The notes under the pieces: model-generated
The model's input: the letters and a program-made list of their open reading frames with translations, nothing else
Told to the model about the DNA's origin: nothing
Database searches by the model: none
Shown: positions 54,620 through 63,474 of the stretch, piece after piece
Layout of the letters: each line of letters starts with the position of its first letter
Numbering within the stretch: the first letter of the stretch is position 1
DNA from: Microcoleus sp. bin48.metabat.b7b8b9.023
Lineage (GTDB): Bacteria; Cyanobacteriota; Cyanobacteriia; Cyanobacteriales; Microcoleaceae
Assembly (NCBI RefSeq): GCF_013299185.1
Contig: NZ_JAAFKG010000001.1
Coordinates: 62,001-126,000, forward strand
Direction: 5' to 3'
DNA: 64,000 bases
Made by a program: the position numbers and the translations under genes

Positions 54620-56000
54620 GAATTGACCGACGAGCAATATTGAACGCAGTTCAATCAGCGATGTCGGTCGATGACGAATTGCCAATCTTGGGTATTTGTA
54701 GCGAATCAAGAGTTACACAATTATGGTAACATAGTAGCAATAGGAGGTAGAAATAAATGAGGACAGCATACCAGTATAAATTACGCCCAAATAAGCAACA
54801 AGCAATAGAATTAGATAGATGGTTGTCTATGCTTTGCGCTCAATATAACTATTTGTTGGCAGATAGATTTAACTGGTACGAACAAAATCGTTGCCCTGTC
54901 AACGCCTGTCCTCTGCTTTGTAACCTTCCAGAATTACGGGACAATCCCGATTACTACAGTCAAAAGAAAACACTGCCCGAGCTGAAGAAAACTCATCCTT
55001 GGTATAGCGAAATTTACTCACAAGTTCTACAGGATACTGTCAAGAGAGTCAAGGTAACTTTTGACAGATTTTTGAAAGGTGACAGTAACGGGAAGCGTAG
55101 CGGTAAACCGAGGTTTAAGTCTCGCGATCGTTACAGAACTTTTACTTATCCTCAGATGAAGGATGGATGCTTGCAAGGCAACTTAATCAATCTTCCGATG
55201 TTGGGAAAAGTTAAAGTTATTTTGCATCGTCCCGTTCCGAATGGTTTTAAAATCAAAACAGCGTCTATTACAAAAAAGGCTGACGGTTACTATTTAACTC
55301 TCAGCCTGGAAGATGCGACAGTTCCAACAATTAAACCCGATTTCAATCCAGAGTTAATAACTGGTATTGATGTTGGCTTAAAGGAGTTTTTGACAACTTC
55401 TGAGGGTGAAACTGTTGCCATACCTCAGCATTACCGTAAGTCTCAAAAACGTTTAAAAGTTATTCAAAAACGTGTTTCCCGTCGGAAAAAAGGAAGCAAT
55501 CGAAGATTAAAAGCGGTGAAACAGTTAGGCAAGCGACATAAAAAGGTTGCCGATAAACGCAAAGATTTTCATTTCAAAACAGCTAACAACTTGTTGAAAA
55601 AATATGATGTTGTCGCGGTTGAAGATTTGAATTTCAAAGGACTTGCACGTACATGGTTGGCAAAATCTGTCCTTGATGCCGGATGGTCAAGCTTTCTGTC
55701 GATACTAAAAAACCAAGCCGAAAATGCTGGTTTATTGGTTGTCCCAGTTAAAGCATCTGGCACCAGTCAAGATTGTTCCAATTGTGGCGAGAAAGTACCT
55801 AAAAAACTGCATGACAGATGGCACGACTGTCCGCATTGTGGATGTAGTCTTGACCGCGATCTTAATGCGGCAATAAATATCAAAAACAGAGCGGTAGGGC
55901 ATTCCGTTCTTAAAGCTCATCGAGTATCCGAAGCAATAGCTGGATTTGGTGAGAAGCCTACACGCTAACTGTACGAGCGTCAGTGTAGGAGTATGTCACT
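54620..56000 (+). mobile_element. Second IS605-superfamily (IS1341-type) tnpB element
   Basis: The tnpB at 54757 with its flanks. An inverted repeat GACCGAC (54624-54630) / GTCGGTC (54663-54669) may be the left-end structure. The right end CCTACAC (55957-55963) / GTGTAGG (55983-55989) with TGTACGAGCGTCAGTG between is the counterpart of the first element's hairpin. By analogy it would end at about 56000. The left boundary is uncertain. It separates urtA from urtB. Confidence 0.7.
54757..55968 (+). CDS. tnpB: TnpB RNA-guided nuclease, second type
   Basis: A 403-residue TnpB only distantly similar to the first copy. RuvC residues are intact: Asp in [10 protein letters not shown] (about 204), Glu in [12 protein letters not shown] (about 290) and Asp in [11 protein letters not shown] (about 369). 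The zinc ribbon is CSNCGEKV...CPHCG. The start is backed by AGGAGG at about 54742. The N-terminus [20 protein letters not shown] is typical. No tnpA. It may provide guide-directed cutting at the empty urtA-urtB site. Confidence 0.93.
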   Translation: MRTAYQYKLRPNKQQAIELDRWLSMLCAQYNYLLADRFNWYEQNRCPVNACPLLCNLPELRDNPDYYSQKKTLPELKKTHPWYSEIYSQVLQDTVKRVKVTFDRFLKGDSNGKRSGKPRFKSRDRYRTFTYPQMKDGCLQGNLINLPMLGKVKVILHRPVPNGFKIKTASITKKADGYYLTLSLEDATVPTIKPDFNPELITGIDVGLKEFLTTSEGETVAIPQHYRKSQKRLKVIQKRVSRRKKGSNRRLKAVKQLGKRHKKVADKRKDFHFKTANNLLKKYDVVAVEDLNFKGLARTWLAKSVLDAGWSSFLSILKNQAENAGLLVVPVKASGTSQDCSNCGEKVPKKLHDRWHDCPHCGCSLDRDLNAAINIKNRAVGHSVLKAHRVSEAIAGFGEKPTR

Positions 56001-56016
56001 TCTAAGTTGAGACGAA
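55820..56016 (+). ncRNA. Predicted reRNA (omega RNA) of the second tnpB element
   Basis: Predicted only from the architecture known for TnpB systems: tnpB 3' region plus right-end hairpin (55957-55989), with a guide taken from the DNA just past about 56000 (TCTAAGTTGAGACGAATG). Boundary and transcript are unverified. Confidence 0.35.
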
Positions 56017-56077
56017 TGAAATAAAACCCACCTCTACAAAAAATATTTATTGTACCTAAAAAGTAAGAGGAAAACAA

Positions 56078-57232
56078 GTGGCGATATTGGATGGTTTATT
56101 TAATGGCATAAGCATCGGCGCTGTTTTGCTAATTGCAGCGCTGGGATTAGCGATTATTTTTGGGCTGATGGGCGTGATTAATATGGCTCACGGCGAGTTG
56201 ATGATGTTGGGCGCTTATACAACTTTTGTAGTGCAGAATGTCTTCAAAGGTATGGGAGAATTTGCCTTTGAAACTTATATTTTATTTGCAATTCCCCTCG
56301 CTTTTTTAGTGGCGGCATTAGTAGGATTAATTCTCGAACGAGGAGTGATTCGCTATCTCTACGGGCGGCCGCTAGAAACTCTGCTGGCAACTTGGGGTGT
56401 AAGTTTGATTTTACAGCAGTTTGTCCGCAGCGTCAGTTGGGTGCTGGTAACGGGAATTGCAGTATTCTGTTTGCTATTTTTTGGCGGTTTGCAGGTGCTC
56501 AAGCGGCGCCCCGATTTCGATCGCACTCGCAGCACATTTATCGCCATAATTTTGCCTCTGTCTCTCGGGATTTCGTGGGCGGCGAGCGCATTTTTAGCAC
56601 AAACTTACCAACTCGCAGTAACTAAACCTTGGTTTGGCGCTCAAAACGTTGATGTGACTGCGCCCGGATGGCTGCGCGGCGGCATCCCGCTGGGAACTTT
56701 TCAGTTACCCTACGCCCGACTTTTTATTATTGCGCTGACAGGCATTTGTTTGGTGGGAATTTACCTATTTTTGCAAAAGTCTGTGTGGGGATTGCGGATT
56801 CGTGCTGTGACGCAAAATCGCAGCATGAGTGCTTGTTTGGGAATACCTACCGAACAAGTAGATGCGCTGACTTTTGCTTTGGGTTCGGGATTGGCTGGTG
56901 TCGCTGGGTGCGCGATTAGTTTGATTGGTTCTGTAGGGTCAAATACCGGACAAAATTATATAGTCGATACCTTTATGGTGGTGGTTGTGGGCGGTGTGGG
57001 CAAGATTATGGGCAGTATAGTTGCTGCAATGGCGATCGGCACTGCAAATTATCTCATCGGATCGGGAACACTTGCATTAATGTTTGCTCCTGTCAAGCCC
57101 TTAGCTGATTTCTTCACATTTTTCGCCACCACCAGCATGGCAAAAGTGATGGTATTCGCCTTAATTATGGCTTTTCTGCAAGTGCGGCCGGGAGGAATTT
57201 TTCCGCAAAAAGGGCGCACTGTTGAGAATTAA
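56078..57232 (+). CDS. urtB: Urea ABC transporter permease UrtB
   Basis: A 384-residue inner-membrane permease of the LivH/UrtB type with about nine membrane segments. LIAALGLAIIFGLMGVINMAHGELMMLGAY (in part) and the coupling-helix region GIPTEQVDALTFALGSGLAGVAG are diagnostic. The start is GTG 56078 with AAGAGG about 8 bases upstream. It is about 1.7 kb from urtA because of the insertions; whether urtA read-through still drives it is unknown. Confidence 0.95.
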   Translation: MAILDGLFNGISIGAVLLIAALGLAIIFGLMGVINMAHGELMMLGAYTTFVVQNVFKGMGEFAFETYILFAIPLAFLVAALVGLILERGVIRYLYGRPLETLLATWGVSLILQQFVRSVSWVLVTGIAVFCLLFFGGLQVLKRRPDFDRTRSTFIAIILPLSLGISWAASAFLAQTYQLAVTKPWFGAQNVDVTAPGWLRGGIPLGTFQLPYARLFIIALTGICLVGIYLFLQKSVWGLRIRAVTQNRSMSACLGIPTEQVDALTFALGSGLAGVAGCAISLIGSVGSNTGQNYIVDTFMVVVVGGVGKIMGSIVAAMAIGTANYLIGSGTLALMFAPVKPLADFFTFFATTSMAKVMVFALIMAFLQVRPGGIFPQKGRTVEN

Positions 57233-57258
57233 AAACTACAGCTTTGAGCGGCAAAAAA

Positions 57259-58401
57259 ATGAAGAATACAGAAAAAACGGCTCTGTTCAAAGAAGCAGCA
57301 ATTGTAGGGGCGATCGCCCTAATTGCGATCGCGATCGTCCCAGGAATACTTGCTGACGCTCGTCTCAACCAATTGGGACGATTTTTAGCACTAGCGATTG
57401 TAGCTCTCGGTATAGACTTAATTTGGGGATATACAGGTTTGCTCAGTCTGGGACACGGCGTATTTTTTGCGATCGGTGGCTACGCCTTCGCCATGCACCT
57501 AAAACTGCAATTCCCCCCAAACGCCAGCAGTCAACTACCCGAATTCATGAACCTCTACGGTGTCACTGAACTCCCCTGGTTTTGGCAACCATTCTATTCA
57601 TTTCCCTTCTCAGTCCTCGCAATATTCATCATCCCCGCCATCTTGGGCGGACTTTTAGGTTACTTAGTATTCCGCAATCGCATTCGAGGCGTTTACTTTT
57701 CAATTCTCACCCAAGCAGCCACAATTGTATTTTTCAACTTTTTTAACGGCCAGCAAAAACTGATTAACGGCACCAACGGACTCACCGACTTTAAAACCCT
57801 GTTTGGAGCCACAGTAAACGGCAGAGATACTCAATATATTTTCTACATTCTCACCGTACTATTTCTAGCAGCAACTTACGCCCTCTGCCGCTGGCTGACA
57901 AGCGGGCGTTTCGGGCGCTTGCTATTAGCAATTCGCGACGACGAAGTGCGCCTGCGTTTCTCCGGCTACAATCCCACAGGATACAAAGTTTTAGTATTTG
58001 CAATTTCCGCAGGCTTGGCGGGGATTGCAGGCGCATTATTCACCGTACAAACGGGAATTATTTCGCCAAAGGCAATGGATATAGCATTTTCCATCGAAAT
58101 GGTAATTTGGGTAGCAGTAGGAGGTCGCGCCACATTATCAGGAGCAATATTGGGAGCGCTGCTAGTCAACTTTGGCAAAAGTTTCTTGAGCGAACAATTC
58201 CCCGAAGTATGGCTATTTTTCCAAGGCGCGCTATTTTTAATAGTAGTCACAGTCTTGCCAGACGGGTTAGTCGGATGGGTGCAATATCATGATTTTGAGC
58301 CAATTCGCCGCTTGTTCAGAAAACCGAAGTACGTATCTACTTACCCCAGCCTGGAACAAGACCCCGAAGTACAGCACGAAAAAGAAGAACTTGAACATTG
58401 A
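57259..58401 (+). CDS. urtC: Urea ABC transporter permease UrtC
   Basis: The second permease, 380 residues, LivM/UrtC type with about nine to ten membrane segments. IDLIWGYTGLLSLGHGVFFAIGGYAF (in part), QAATIVFFNFFNGQQKLINGTNGLTDF and RDDEVRLRFSGYNPTGYKV mark the family. ATG 57259 is chosen over TTG 57244. It lies 26 bp after urtB, so the two are co-transcribed. Confidence 0.95.
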   Translation: MKNTEKTALFKEAAIVGAIALIAIAIVPGILADARLNQLGRFLALAIVALGIDLIWGYTGLLSLGHGVFFAIGGYAFAMHLKLQFPPNASSQLPEFMNLYGVTELPWFWQPFYSFPFSVLAIFIIPAILGGLLGYLVFRNRIRGVYFSILTQAATIVFFNFFNGQQKLINGTNGLTDFKTLFGATVNGRDTQYIFYILTVLFLAATYALCRWLTSGRFGRLLLAIRDDEVRLRFSGYNPTGYKVLVFAISAGLAGIAGALFTVQTGIISPKAMDIAFSIEMVIWVAVGGRATLSGAILGALLVNFGKSFLSEQFPEVWLFFQGALFLIVVTVLPDGLVGWVQYHDFEPIRRLFRKPKYVSTYPSLEQDPEVQHEKEELEH

Positions 58402-58610
58402 TTGCAAAAATATCGTGTATATATAAGTAGGCGGATATAAATAAATGTCACCCGGAAGAGAGAAACGAAGCAATCGCCATAGACTTGAGACCAGCTTTCG
58501 GAGCGGCTCGCTTCGTTAACATGACTCGCTCCCCAGATGCAATATATATGTCCACCTGCTTAGATATCAGTAGCAACCAGCTTCGTTTTTTTAAATTTGA
58601 GGGGAAACGT

Positions 58611-59357
58611 ATGGCAGATATTATTGACTACAAAATCTACGGCGACGATTTGCAACTCATCGAGATTGAGCTCGACCCCAAAGAAGGCGTCAGGGCCGAA
58701 GCAGGAACCATGACATACATGGAAGGCGACATCCAAATGCAAACATCCACAGGTGGTGGCCTATTTCAAGGTTTCAAGCGGATGCTGACAGGAGCGGGTT
58801 TTTTCATTACCACCTTTGTCAACGCCGGAAATCGCAAGGCCCGCGTCGCTTTTGCCGCCCCCTATCCGGGTAAAGTTATTCCCCTCGATTTAGGCAAACT
58901 TGGCGGTAAATTTTTGTGTCAAAAAGACTCATTTCTCTGTGCCGCCAACGGGATTGAAATTGAGGTAGCTTTCACCAAGCGGCTGGGTGCCGGTTTCTTT
59001 GGCGGAGAAGGCTTTATTCTGCAAAAATTACAGGGTAACGGGTTAGCTTTTGTTCATGCGGGAGGAACAATAGTTGAGAAAAATTTGGGAGTTGGCGAAG
59101 TGTTGCGGGCGGACACTGGTTGTTTGGTCGCTTTTGCGCCGACTGTAGATTACGATATTCAGTTTGTGGGCGGCTTTAAAAATGCTTTATTTGGTGGCGA
59201 AGGCTTGTTTTTGGTGAAGCTAACGGGGCCGGGTAAAGTGTATTTGCAAAGTTTGCCGCTCTCGAAGTTGGCTGAGCGGATTATGGCTGCAAATCCAGCT
59301 CCTGTAACGAGCACTTCTAACAGTATTTCGCTTGACTTTATGAGCAATCGCGGCTAG
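58611..59357 (+). CDS. AIM24-family (TIGR00266-like) protein
   Basis: A 248-residue soluble, glycine-rich beta protein of the AIM24/TIGR00266 family; the bacterial function is not defined. VRAEAGTMTYMEGDIQMQT, GGLFQGFKRMLTGAGFF and GLFLVKLTGPGKVYLQSLPLSKLAERI are typical. ATG 58611 with AGGGG upstream gives the standard start (MADIIDYKIYG); the longer open frame from 58485 is spacer. It lies between urtC and urtD, where it interrupts the usual urtABCDE order. Confidence 0.88.
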   Translation: MADIIDYKIYGDDLQLIEIELDPKEGVRAEAGTMTYMEGDIQMQTSTGGGLFQGFKRMLTGAGFFITTFVNAGNRKARVAFAAPYPGKVIPLDLGKLGGKFLCQKDSFLCAANGIEIEVAFTKRLGAGFFGGEGFILQKLQGNGLAFVHAGGTIVEKNLGVGEVLRADTGCLVAFAPTVDYDIQFVGGFKNALFGGEGLFLVKLTGPGKVYLQSLPLSKLAERIMAANPAPVTSTSNSISLDFMSNRG

Positions 59358-59367
59358 TGCTGATGTA

Positions 59368-59639
59368 GGGTGCGTCAGCCCGCAGATTTTTGGGTTGTTC
59401 TAAATACTGTTGGCTGACGCACCTAGGACGTTAAAATCAGGATAACCAGTTATATCATGTCCGGTCAGTTATCATAACAATCAAAGTTTGTAGTGCGGAC
59501 TTCAGTCCGCATAATGCGGACTGAAGTCCGCACTACGAACATTACTTATTGCGGTCAATCGACCGGACATGATATTAAGCAAGGTGCGTCAGCCCGCAGA
59601 TATTTCGCCTTTTCCAAAGACTGTTGACTGACGCACCCT
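59368..59639. repeat. Two GGTGCGTCAGCCCGCAGAT repeats flanking MITE copy 3
   Basis: Direct copies of a 56-bp hairpin (GTGCGTCAGCCCGCAGAT ... CTGTTGGCTGACGCACC) are at 59368-59423 and 59582-59639. Between them lies the ATATCATGTCCGGT MITE copy 3 (59452-59575). This looks like nested or paired insertion of two element families between AIM24 and urtD. Confidence 0.8.
59452..59575. repeat. MITE-like element with ATATCATGTCCGGT ends, copy 3
   Basis: Terminal inverted repeats ATATCATGTCCGGT, core GTAGTGCGGACTTCAGTCCGC and its inverse, right part TTACTTATTGCGGTCAATCG. 124 bp, nearly the same length as copy 2 (125 bp). Confidence 0.85.
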
Positions 59640-59696
59640 ACAACTACAATTAAGGAAAATCAAGAAAAATCAGTTGTATATTGCGGAATTAAAGTT

Positions 59697-60446
59697 ATGA
59701 AGGGAAAAGTATTAGAGATAGAAAATTTGACTGTTAGTTTTGATGGTTTCAAAGCCATCAACGGTTTAAATTTCAGCATGGATGCGGGGGAACTCCGAGT
59801 TATCATTGGCCCTAACGGTGCGGGGAAAACAACTTTTCTCGATTCGATTACTGGGAAGGTGCAGCCGACGGAAGGGCGAGTGATATTTAAGGGGAAAAAT
59901 TTGCGCCAATTGTCGGAGTATCAGATTGCGCGTCTGGGTATTGGCCGCAAGTTTCAAACGCCGCGAGTTTACTTGAATTTAACGCCGCGCGAAAATTTGG
60001 AGCTATCTTGCAACGGCAATAAAAATGTATTTCCAACTCTGTTTAAGCCTGCTCCTGCTGCTGAAAAGCGCACGGTGGCGGGTTTGTTAGAAACTATTGG
60101 TTTGGTTGCTAAGGCTGATGTTTTGGCTGGTTTGCTTTCTCACGGGGAAAAGCAGTGGTTGGAAATTGGGATGTTGGTGGCGCAATCTCCTGATTTGTTG
60201 TTGGTGGATGAGCCTGTGGCGGGTTTGACTGATGAGGAAACTGTGTTAACTGGAGAGTTGCTGATTTCGCTGGCAGAAAGTCATTCGGTGTTGGTAATTG
60301 AACATGATATGGAGTTTGTGCGGCAAATTGCGCGGCAGGTGACGGTGTTGCATCAGGGTGCTGTTTTGTGCGAGGGAACGATGGATGAGGTGCAAAATGA
60401 CGATCGCGTAATTGAGGTATATTTGGGAAAACCGGAAGATAGTTGA
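59697..60446 (+). CDS. urtD: Urea ABC transporter ATPase UrtD
   Basis: A 249-residue ABC ATPase, LivG/UrtD type. Walker A GPNGAGKTT, the modified signature LSHGEKQWLEIGMLVAQ, Walker B LLLVDEPVAGL and the switch His in IEHDMEFVRQIA are all present. The ABC signature is SHGEK rather than SGGQ, as is usual for UrtD. It is separated from urtC by about 1.3 kb (AIM24 gene and repeats). Confidence 0.95.
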   Translation: MKGKVLEIENLTVSFDGFKAINGLNFSMDAGELRVIIGPNGAGKTTFLDSITGKVQPTEGRVIFKGKNLRQLSEYQIARLGIGRKFQTPRVYLNLTPRENLELSCNGNKNVFPTLFKPAPAAEKRTVAGLLETIGLVAKADVLAGLLSHGEKQWLEIGMLVAQSPDLLLVDEPVAGLTDEETVLTGELLISLAESHSVLVIEHDMEFVRQIARQVTVLHQGAVLCEGTMDEVQNDDRVIEVYLGKPEDS

Positions 60447-60608
60447 CAGTTGACAGTTGACAGTTGACAGTTGTCATATCATGTTCTGTAAATTAACCAC
60501 AAGATTTGTAAGGGCGGGTTTACCAACAATCTTTCATTCTCACGGACAATCTACATAAACCCGCCCTGGCGACAAAATTTGAGCGCGGTAATTCAACGGA
60601 CACGATAC
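60443..60608. repeat. TTGACAG heptamers and MITE-like element copy 4
   Basis: Heptamers overlap the last codons of urtD (60443-60472). They are followed by an element with ends related to the ATATCATGTCC family (60476 ATATCATGTTCTG; 60590-60608 AATTCAACGGACACGATAC) but with a different core, a hairpin GGGCGGGTTTA ... TAAACCCGCCC. Confidence 0.7.
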
Positions 60609-60650
60609 AAATTATCAATTACCAATTACCAATTACCAATTATTAATCAT

Positions 60651-61349
60651 ATGCTGCAAGTTTCTGATTTGAATGTTTACTATGGCGAAAGTCACATTTT
60701 GCGCGGTGTCGATTTAAGTGTCAATGCGGGGCAAATGGTTTGCTTGATCGGCCGCAATGGTGTTGGCAAAACTACTATGCTAAAAACCTTAATGGGCTTG
60801 CTGCAACCTCGCAGCGGCACAATTAATTTTGGCGGACAATCTATTGTCTCTAAGTTGACTCACCAGCGGGCTAAATTGGGGATTGGTTACGTGCCTCAAG
60901 GGCGCGAAATTATTCCGCGTTTGACTGTGAAAGAAAATCTATTACTAGGTTTGGAAGCGAAACCAACTCTGACCAAAAATCCTGAAGTTCCTGATGAGAT
61001 TTTTGATTTGTTTCCGGTTTTGAAGACTATGCTCGATCGCATGGGGGGCGATTTGAGCGGGGGACAGCAGCAGCAGTTGGCGATTGCTAGGGCTTTGATG
61101 GGTGAGCCGAAGTTGCTGGTTTTGGATGAACCGACGGAGGGGATTCAACCGTCTATTATTTTAGACATTGAGGCTGCGGTGCGCCGCGTGGTTGCTACTA
61201 GGGGAATTTCGGTTTTGTTGGTGGAGCAGCATTTGCATTTTGTGCGGCAAGCTGATTGGTATTATGCTATGCAGAAAGGGGGAATTGTGGCTTCTGGAAG
61301 CACTAGCGAGTTGAGTGATGAGGTGATTCAGCGGTTTTTGGCTGTTTGA
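60651..61349 (+). CDS. urtE: Urea ABC transporter ATPase UrtE
   Basis: A 232-residue ABC ATPase, LivF/UrtE type. Walker A GRNGVGKTT, signature LSGGQQQQLAIARAL, Walker B LLVLDEPTEGI and switch His in VEQHLHFVRQA. ATG 60651 gives the family start MLQVSDLNVYYGESHILRGV; upstream in-frame codons are CCAATTA heptamers that run to within 10 bases of the ATG. No Shine-Dalgarno is visible. Confidence 0.95.
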   Translation: MLQVSDLNVYYGESHILRGVDLSVNAGQMVCLIGRNGVGKTTMLKTLMGLLQPRSGTINFGGQSIVSKLTHQRAKLGIGYVPQGREIIPRLTVKENLLLGLEAKPTLTKNPEVPDEIFDLFPVLKTMLDRMGGDLSGGQQQQLAIARALMGEPKLLVLDEPTEGIQPSIILDIEAAVRRVVATRGISVLLVEQHLHFVRQADWYYAMQKGGIVASGSTSELSDEVIQRFLAV

Positions 61350-61453
61350 TGTCGAATCAATAAGACTCGGCGGTTGAAACCGCAACTACACAAACGAAGT
61401 CCGCCTACGCGGACTCAAGAATGAAGGGGATATTCAAGCTGGATTTGATGTTA

Positions 61454-62158
61454 TTAATTTTTCCGACCGTCGGGCATTGTGGTGCCGGCCATGCTGGCTC
61501 GATCGATACTAGCGCCATCTATATTAGCATTTCGGAGGTTCGCATTGGACAGATTTGCGTCTCTGAGGTCGGAAAATCGCAAGTCTGCACCGTCTAGATT
61601 GGTTCCTGTCAAGTTGGCTTTTCGGAGGTTGGTGTTGCTGATTCTCGCTCCGATTAACTGGGCTCCGCTTAAGTCTGTGCGGGCCATATTGGTGTTGACA
61701 AAATCTGAGATCTCGAAGGTGCTACCGCTGAGGCTGGCGTCTGAGAAATCTGCTCCTGTGACGATCGCATTTTTTAAGCGTATGTTAACTAATTTTATAG
61801 CTCGGAGGTCGCAACGGACGCAGCTTTGGGTTAGCAACAGTGTTTCGACGTTGGCGTTGATTTGGTCAATTTGTTGCTGGGAGAACCTTTCGGCAAATTC
61901 TGGGGAGACGTAACCGAGCTTTTTGGGATCTTCTGCTTTTGGTTGGGGTGTTGGTGCTTGGGGTGTTGGTGGTTGAGTTGTCGGTGGTTGAGTTGTCGGT
62001 GGTTGGGGTATTTGTGGTTGGATTATTGATGGTTGAGGTGTTTGTGGTTGGGGCGTTGGTGTTTGCCCGATCGCCCGATATTGCAGCCCCACCTTCGGAT
62101 ATTCTAGAGTGGCGGCAAAAATTAGCAGGGCGATCGACAATATTGTGATTTTTTTCAT
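61454..62158 (-). CDS. Exported pentapeptide-repeat protein
   Basis: From ATG 62158 the protein has 234 residues: a signal peptide (MKKITILSIALLIFAATL), a low-complexity Pro/Thr/Gln segment with repeats of TPQP/PPTTQ (about 38-80), a short domain with QSCVRCDLR, then about sixteen pentapeptide repeats of the A(D/N)LxG type forming a right-handed beta-helix. The two Cys in LLTQSCVRCDLRAIKL recur in cyanobacterial exported pentapeptide proteins. Function unknown. Confidence 0.87.
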   Translation of the reverse strand: MKKITILSIALLIFAATLEYPKVGLQYRAIGQTPTPQPQTPQPSIIQPQIPQPPTTQPPTTQPPTPQAPTPQPKAEDPKKLGYVSPEFAERFSQQQIDQINANVETLLLTQSCVRCDLRAIKLVNIRLKNAIVTGADFSDASLSGSTFEISDFVNTNMARTDLSGAQLIGARISNTNLRKANLTGTNLDGADLRFSDLRDANLSNANLRNANIDGASIDRASMAGTTMPDGRKN

Positions 62159-62306
62159 AAATAAATAACTTGTTGCTTGCCAGAATAACATTTACAGCAA
62201 ATTCTATGTAAAGATGGTACACTCAATCAAGCATATTAAGCCAAAAATAAAACATTCCTGATTTCAGCCAAAAGTTTTACGATATGCGATCGCAAATAAT
62301 CAACCT

Positions 62307-62912
62307 ATGCCTTACAGTAAATTCACACTCAGTAAAGCTGTAGAGGATTTCAATCTTACTATTATTGAAGGCGCGCGTTTCTTACCAGAAATTGCCCCAG
62401 TCACTCCTAGTCCTTTACTTCGGGATACTCTTAAAGAAACGATTCCCTGGGCGATCGCAGTCAGCAGTGAAAAAGCTCGTTCTGAGGGGATTATCAATCC
62501 TGTGTTGCTGGAAGTCAAACGGCAGCTTCAAGGGCAGATTAGCGTTTTTTCCGGCGAAGAATTCAATGTAGAACCGGAGGCTGAACTCACAGGCTATGTG
62601 GACTTTCTCCTAAGTCGTTCCCCGGAACAACTATTTATTAAAGCCCCTGCGGTTGTCTTGGTGGAAGCCAAGAAAGAAGACCTTAAACCAGGTTTGGGGC
62701 AATGCCTTGCAGAAATGGTTGCCGCTCAACGTTTTAACCAACAAAAGCAACAGCCGATATCGACTATTTACGGAACCGTAACTAGCGGTACAGTTTGGCG
62801 GTTTCTTAAACTAGAAGAGCAATGCGTATCTATCGATCTTACTGATTATTCTCTGCTTCCGGTTGAGCAAATTTTGGGCTTCCTCGTTTGGATGATGACT
62901 GAAAATTGCTAG
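62307..62912 (+). CDS. PD-(D/E)XK-like protein, intact paralogue of the split gene
   Basis: A 201-residue protein. YVDFLLSRSPEQ, VVLVEAKKEDL and QCLAEMVAAQRFNQQ give a D...E-x-K...Q arrangement like PD-(D/E)XK nucleases or HsdR-N-type domains, although the catalytic role is unproven. It aligns end to end with the two halves at 37793-38053 and 39399-39737. Its stop overlaps the convergent CheW-like stop by 4 bp. No restriction or modification partner is visible. Confidence 0.8.
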   Translation: MPYSKFTLSKAVEDFNLTIIEGARFLPEIAPVTPSPLLRDTLKETIPWAIAVSSEKARSEGIINPVLLEVKRQLQGQISVFSGEEFNVEPEAELTGYVDFLLSRSPEQLFIKAPAVVLVEAKKEDLKPGLGQCLAEMVAAQRFNQQKQQPISTIYGTVTSGTVWRFLKLEEQCVSIDLTDYSLLPVEQILGFLVWMMTENC

Positions 62913-63391
62913 ATATTAGGTTGGCTAAATAGATCCAAATTTAGATAAAAAACTTCGGAACCGTCAGGCGCGCGAATCAACTTTTCTATTACCGGAGGCA
63001 GTTGCTGTTGGCGGTACAATTCTGGAATTTCGGAGAAACTTTCTTCACCAATTTCCAAGATTTTCGGCATCTCAGGAATGGGAATTCCCAAGCGATCGCT
63101 TTTATTTAAGCTGCAAACAATCAGGTAGTTGCAGTCAGCAATACTCCGACTGCTGGGAAATATTTTAGATAAATTAATCAGGGTAATTAGTTCTTCTTGG
63201 TGCCGCACTAAACTTTGACCGCTATCTAAAAAACCGTAAGGATTAAAGTCTTTGACAACGCGCTGCACTTTTTCTATAGGAACCGCATAATTAACATTTC
63301 CAAGTTCAAAGGAAACAAGTTTTCGAGGAGCAGTTCTGGAAGTGCCTTGTTTCTTACTGCGAAAGCGGCGATTGTAATTGGCGTGAGTCAT
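62909..63391 (-). CDS. CheW-like signalling protein
   Basis: A 160-residue protein with a CheW fold from about residue 22: RKLVSFELGNVNYAVPIEKVQRVV is the family opening and LSKIF-type and RLGIPIPEMPKILEIG segments follow. The basic 20-residue N-terminus is extra. It is next to a hybrid CheA fragment on the same strand, so it probably belongs to that phototaxis or motility-type chemosensory operon. Confidence 0.85.
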   Translation of the reverse strand: MTHANYNRRFRSKKQGTSRTAPRKLVSFELGNVNYAVPIEKVQRVVKDFNPYGFLDSGQSLVRHQEELITLINLSKIFPSSRSIADCNYLIVCSLNKSDRLGIPIPEMPKILEIGEESFSEIPELYRQQQLPPVIEKLIRAPDGSEVFYLNLDLFSQPNI

Positions 63392-63474
63392 TCGATTTTG
63401 GATTGAAGATTAATGAACCGCGAAGGCGCTAAGAACGCGAAGGAAGAGTAAGAAGAAAATGCAGTTTGGATTGT

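Noticed and set aside
56070..56095. A second NtcA-like box before urtB (GTACCTAAAAAGTAAG)
   Set aside because: The right half is GTA rather than TAC and there is no -10 box at the proper distance; too weak to call.
58485..58610. Upstream extension of the AIM24 protein from an earlier start
   Set aside because: AGGGG directly precedes ATG 58611 and the family begins there; the upstream codons lack family similarity.
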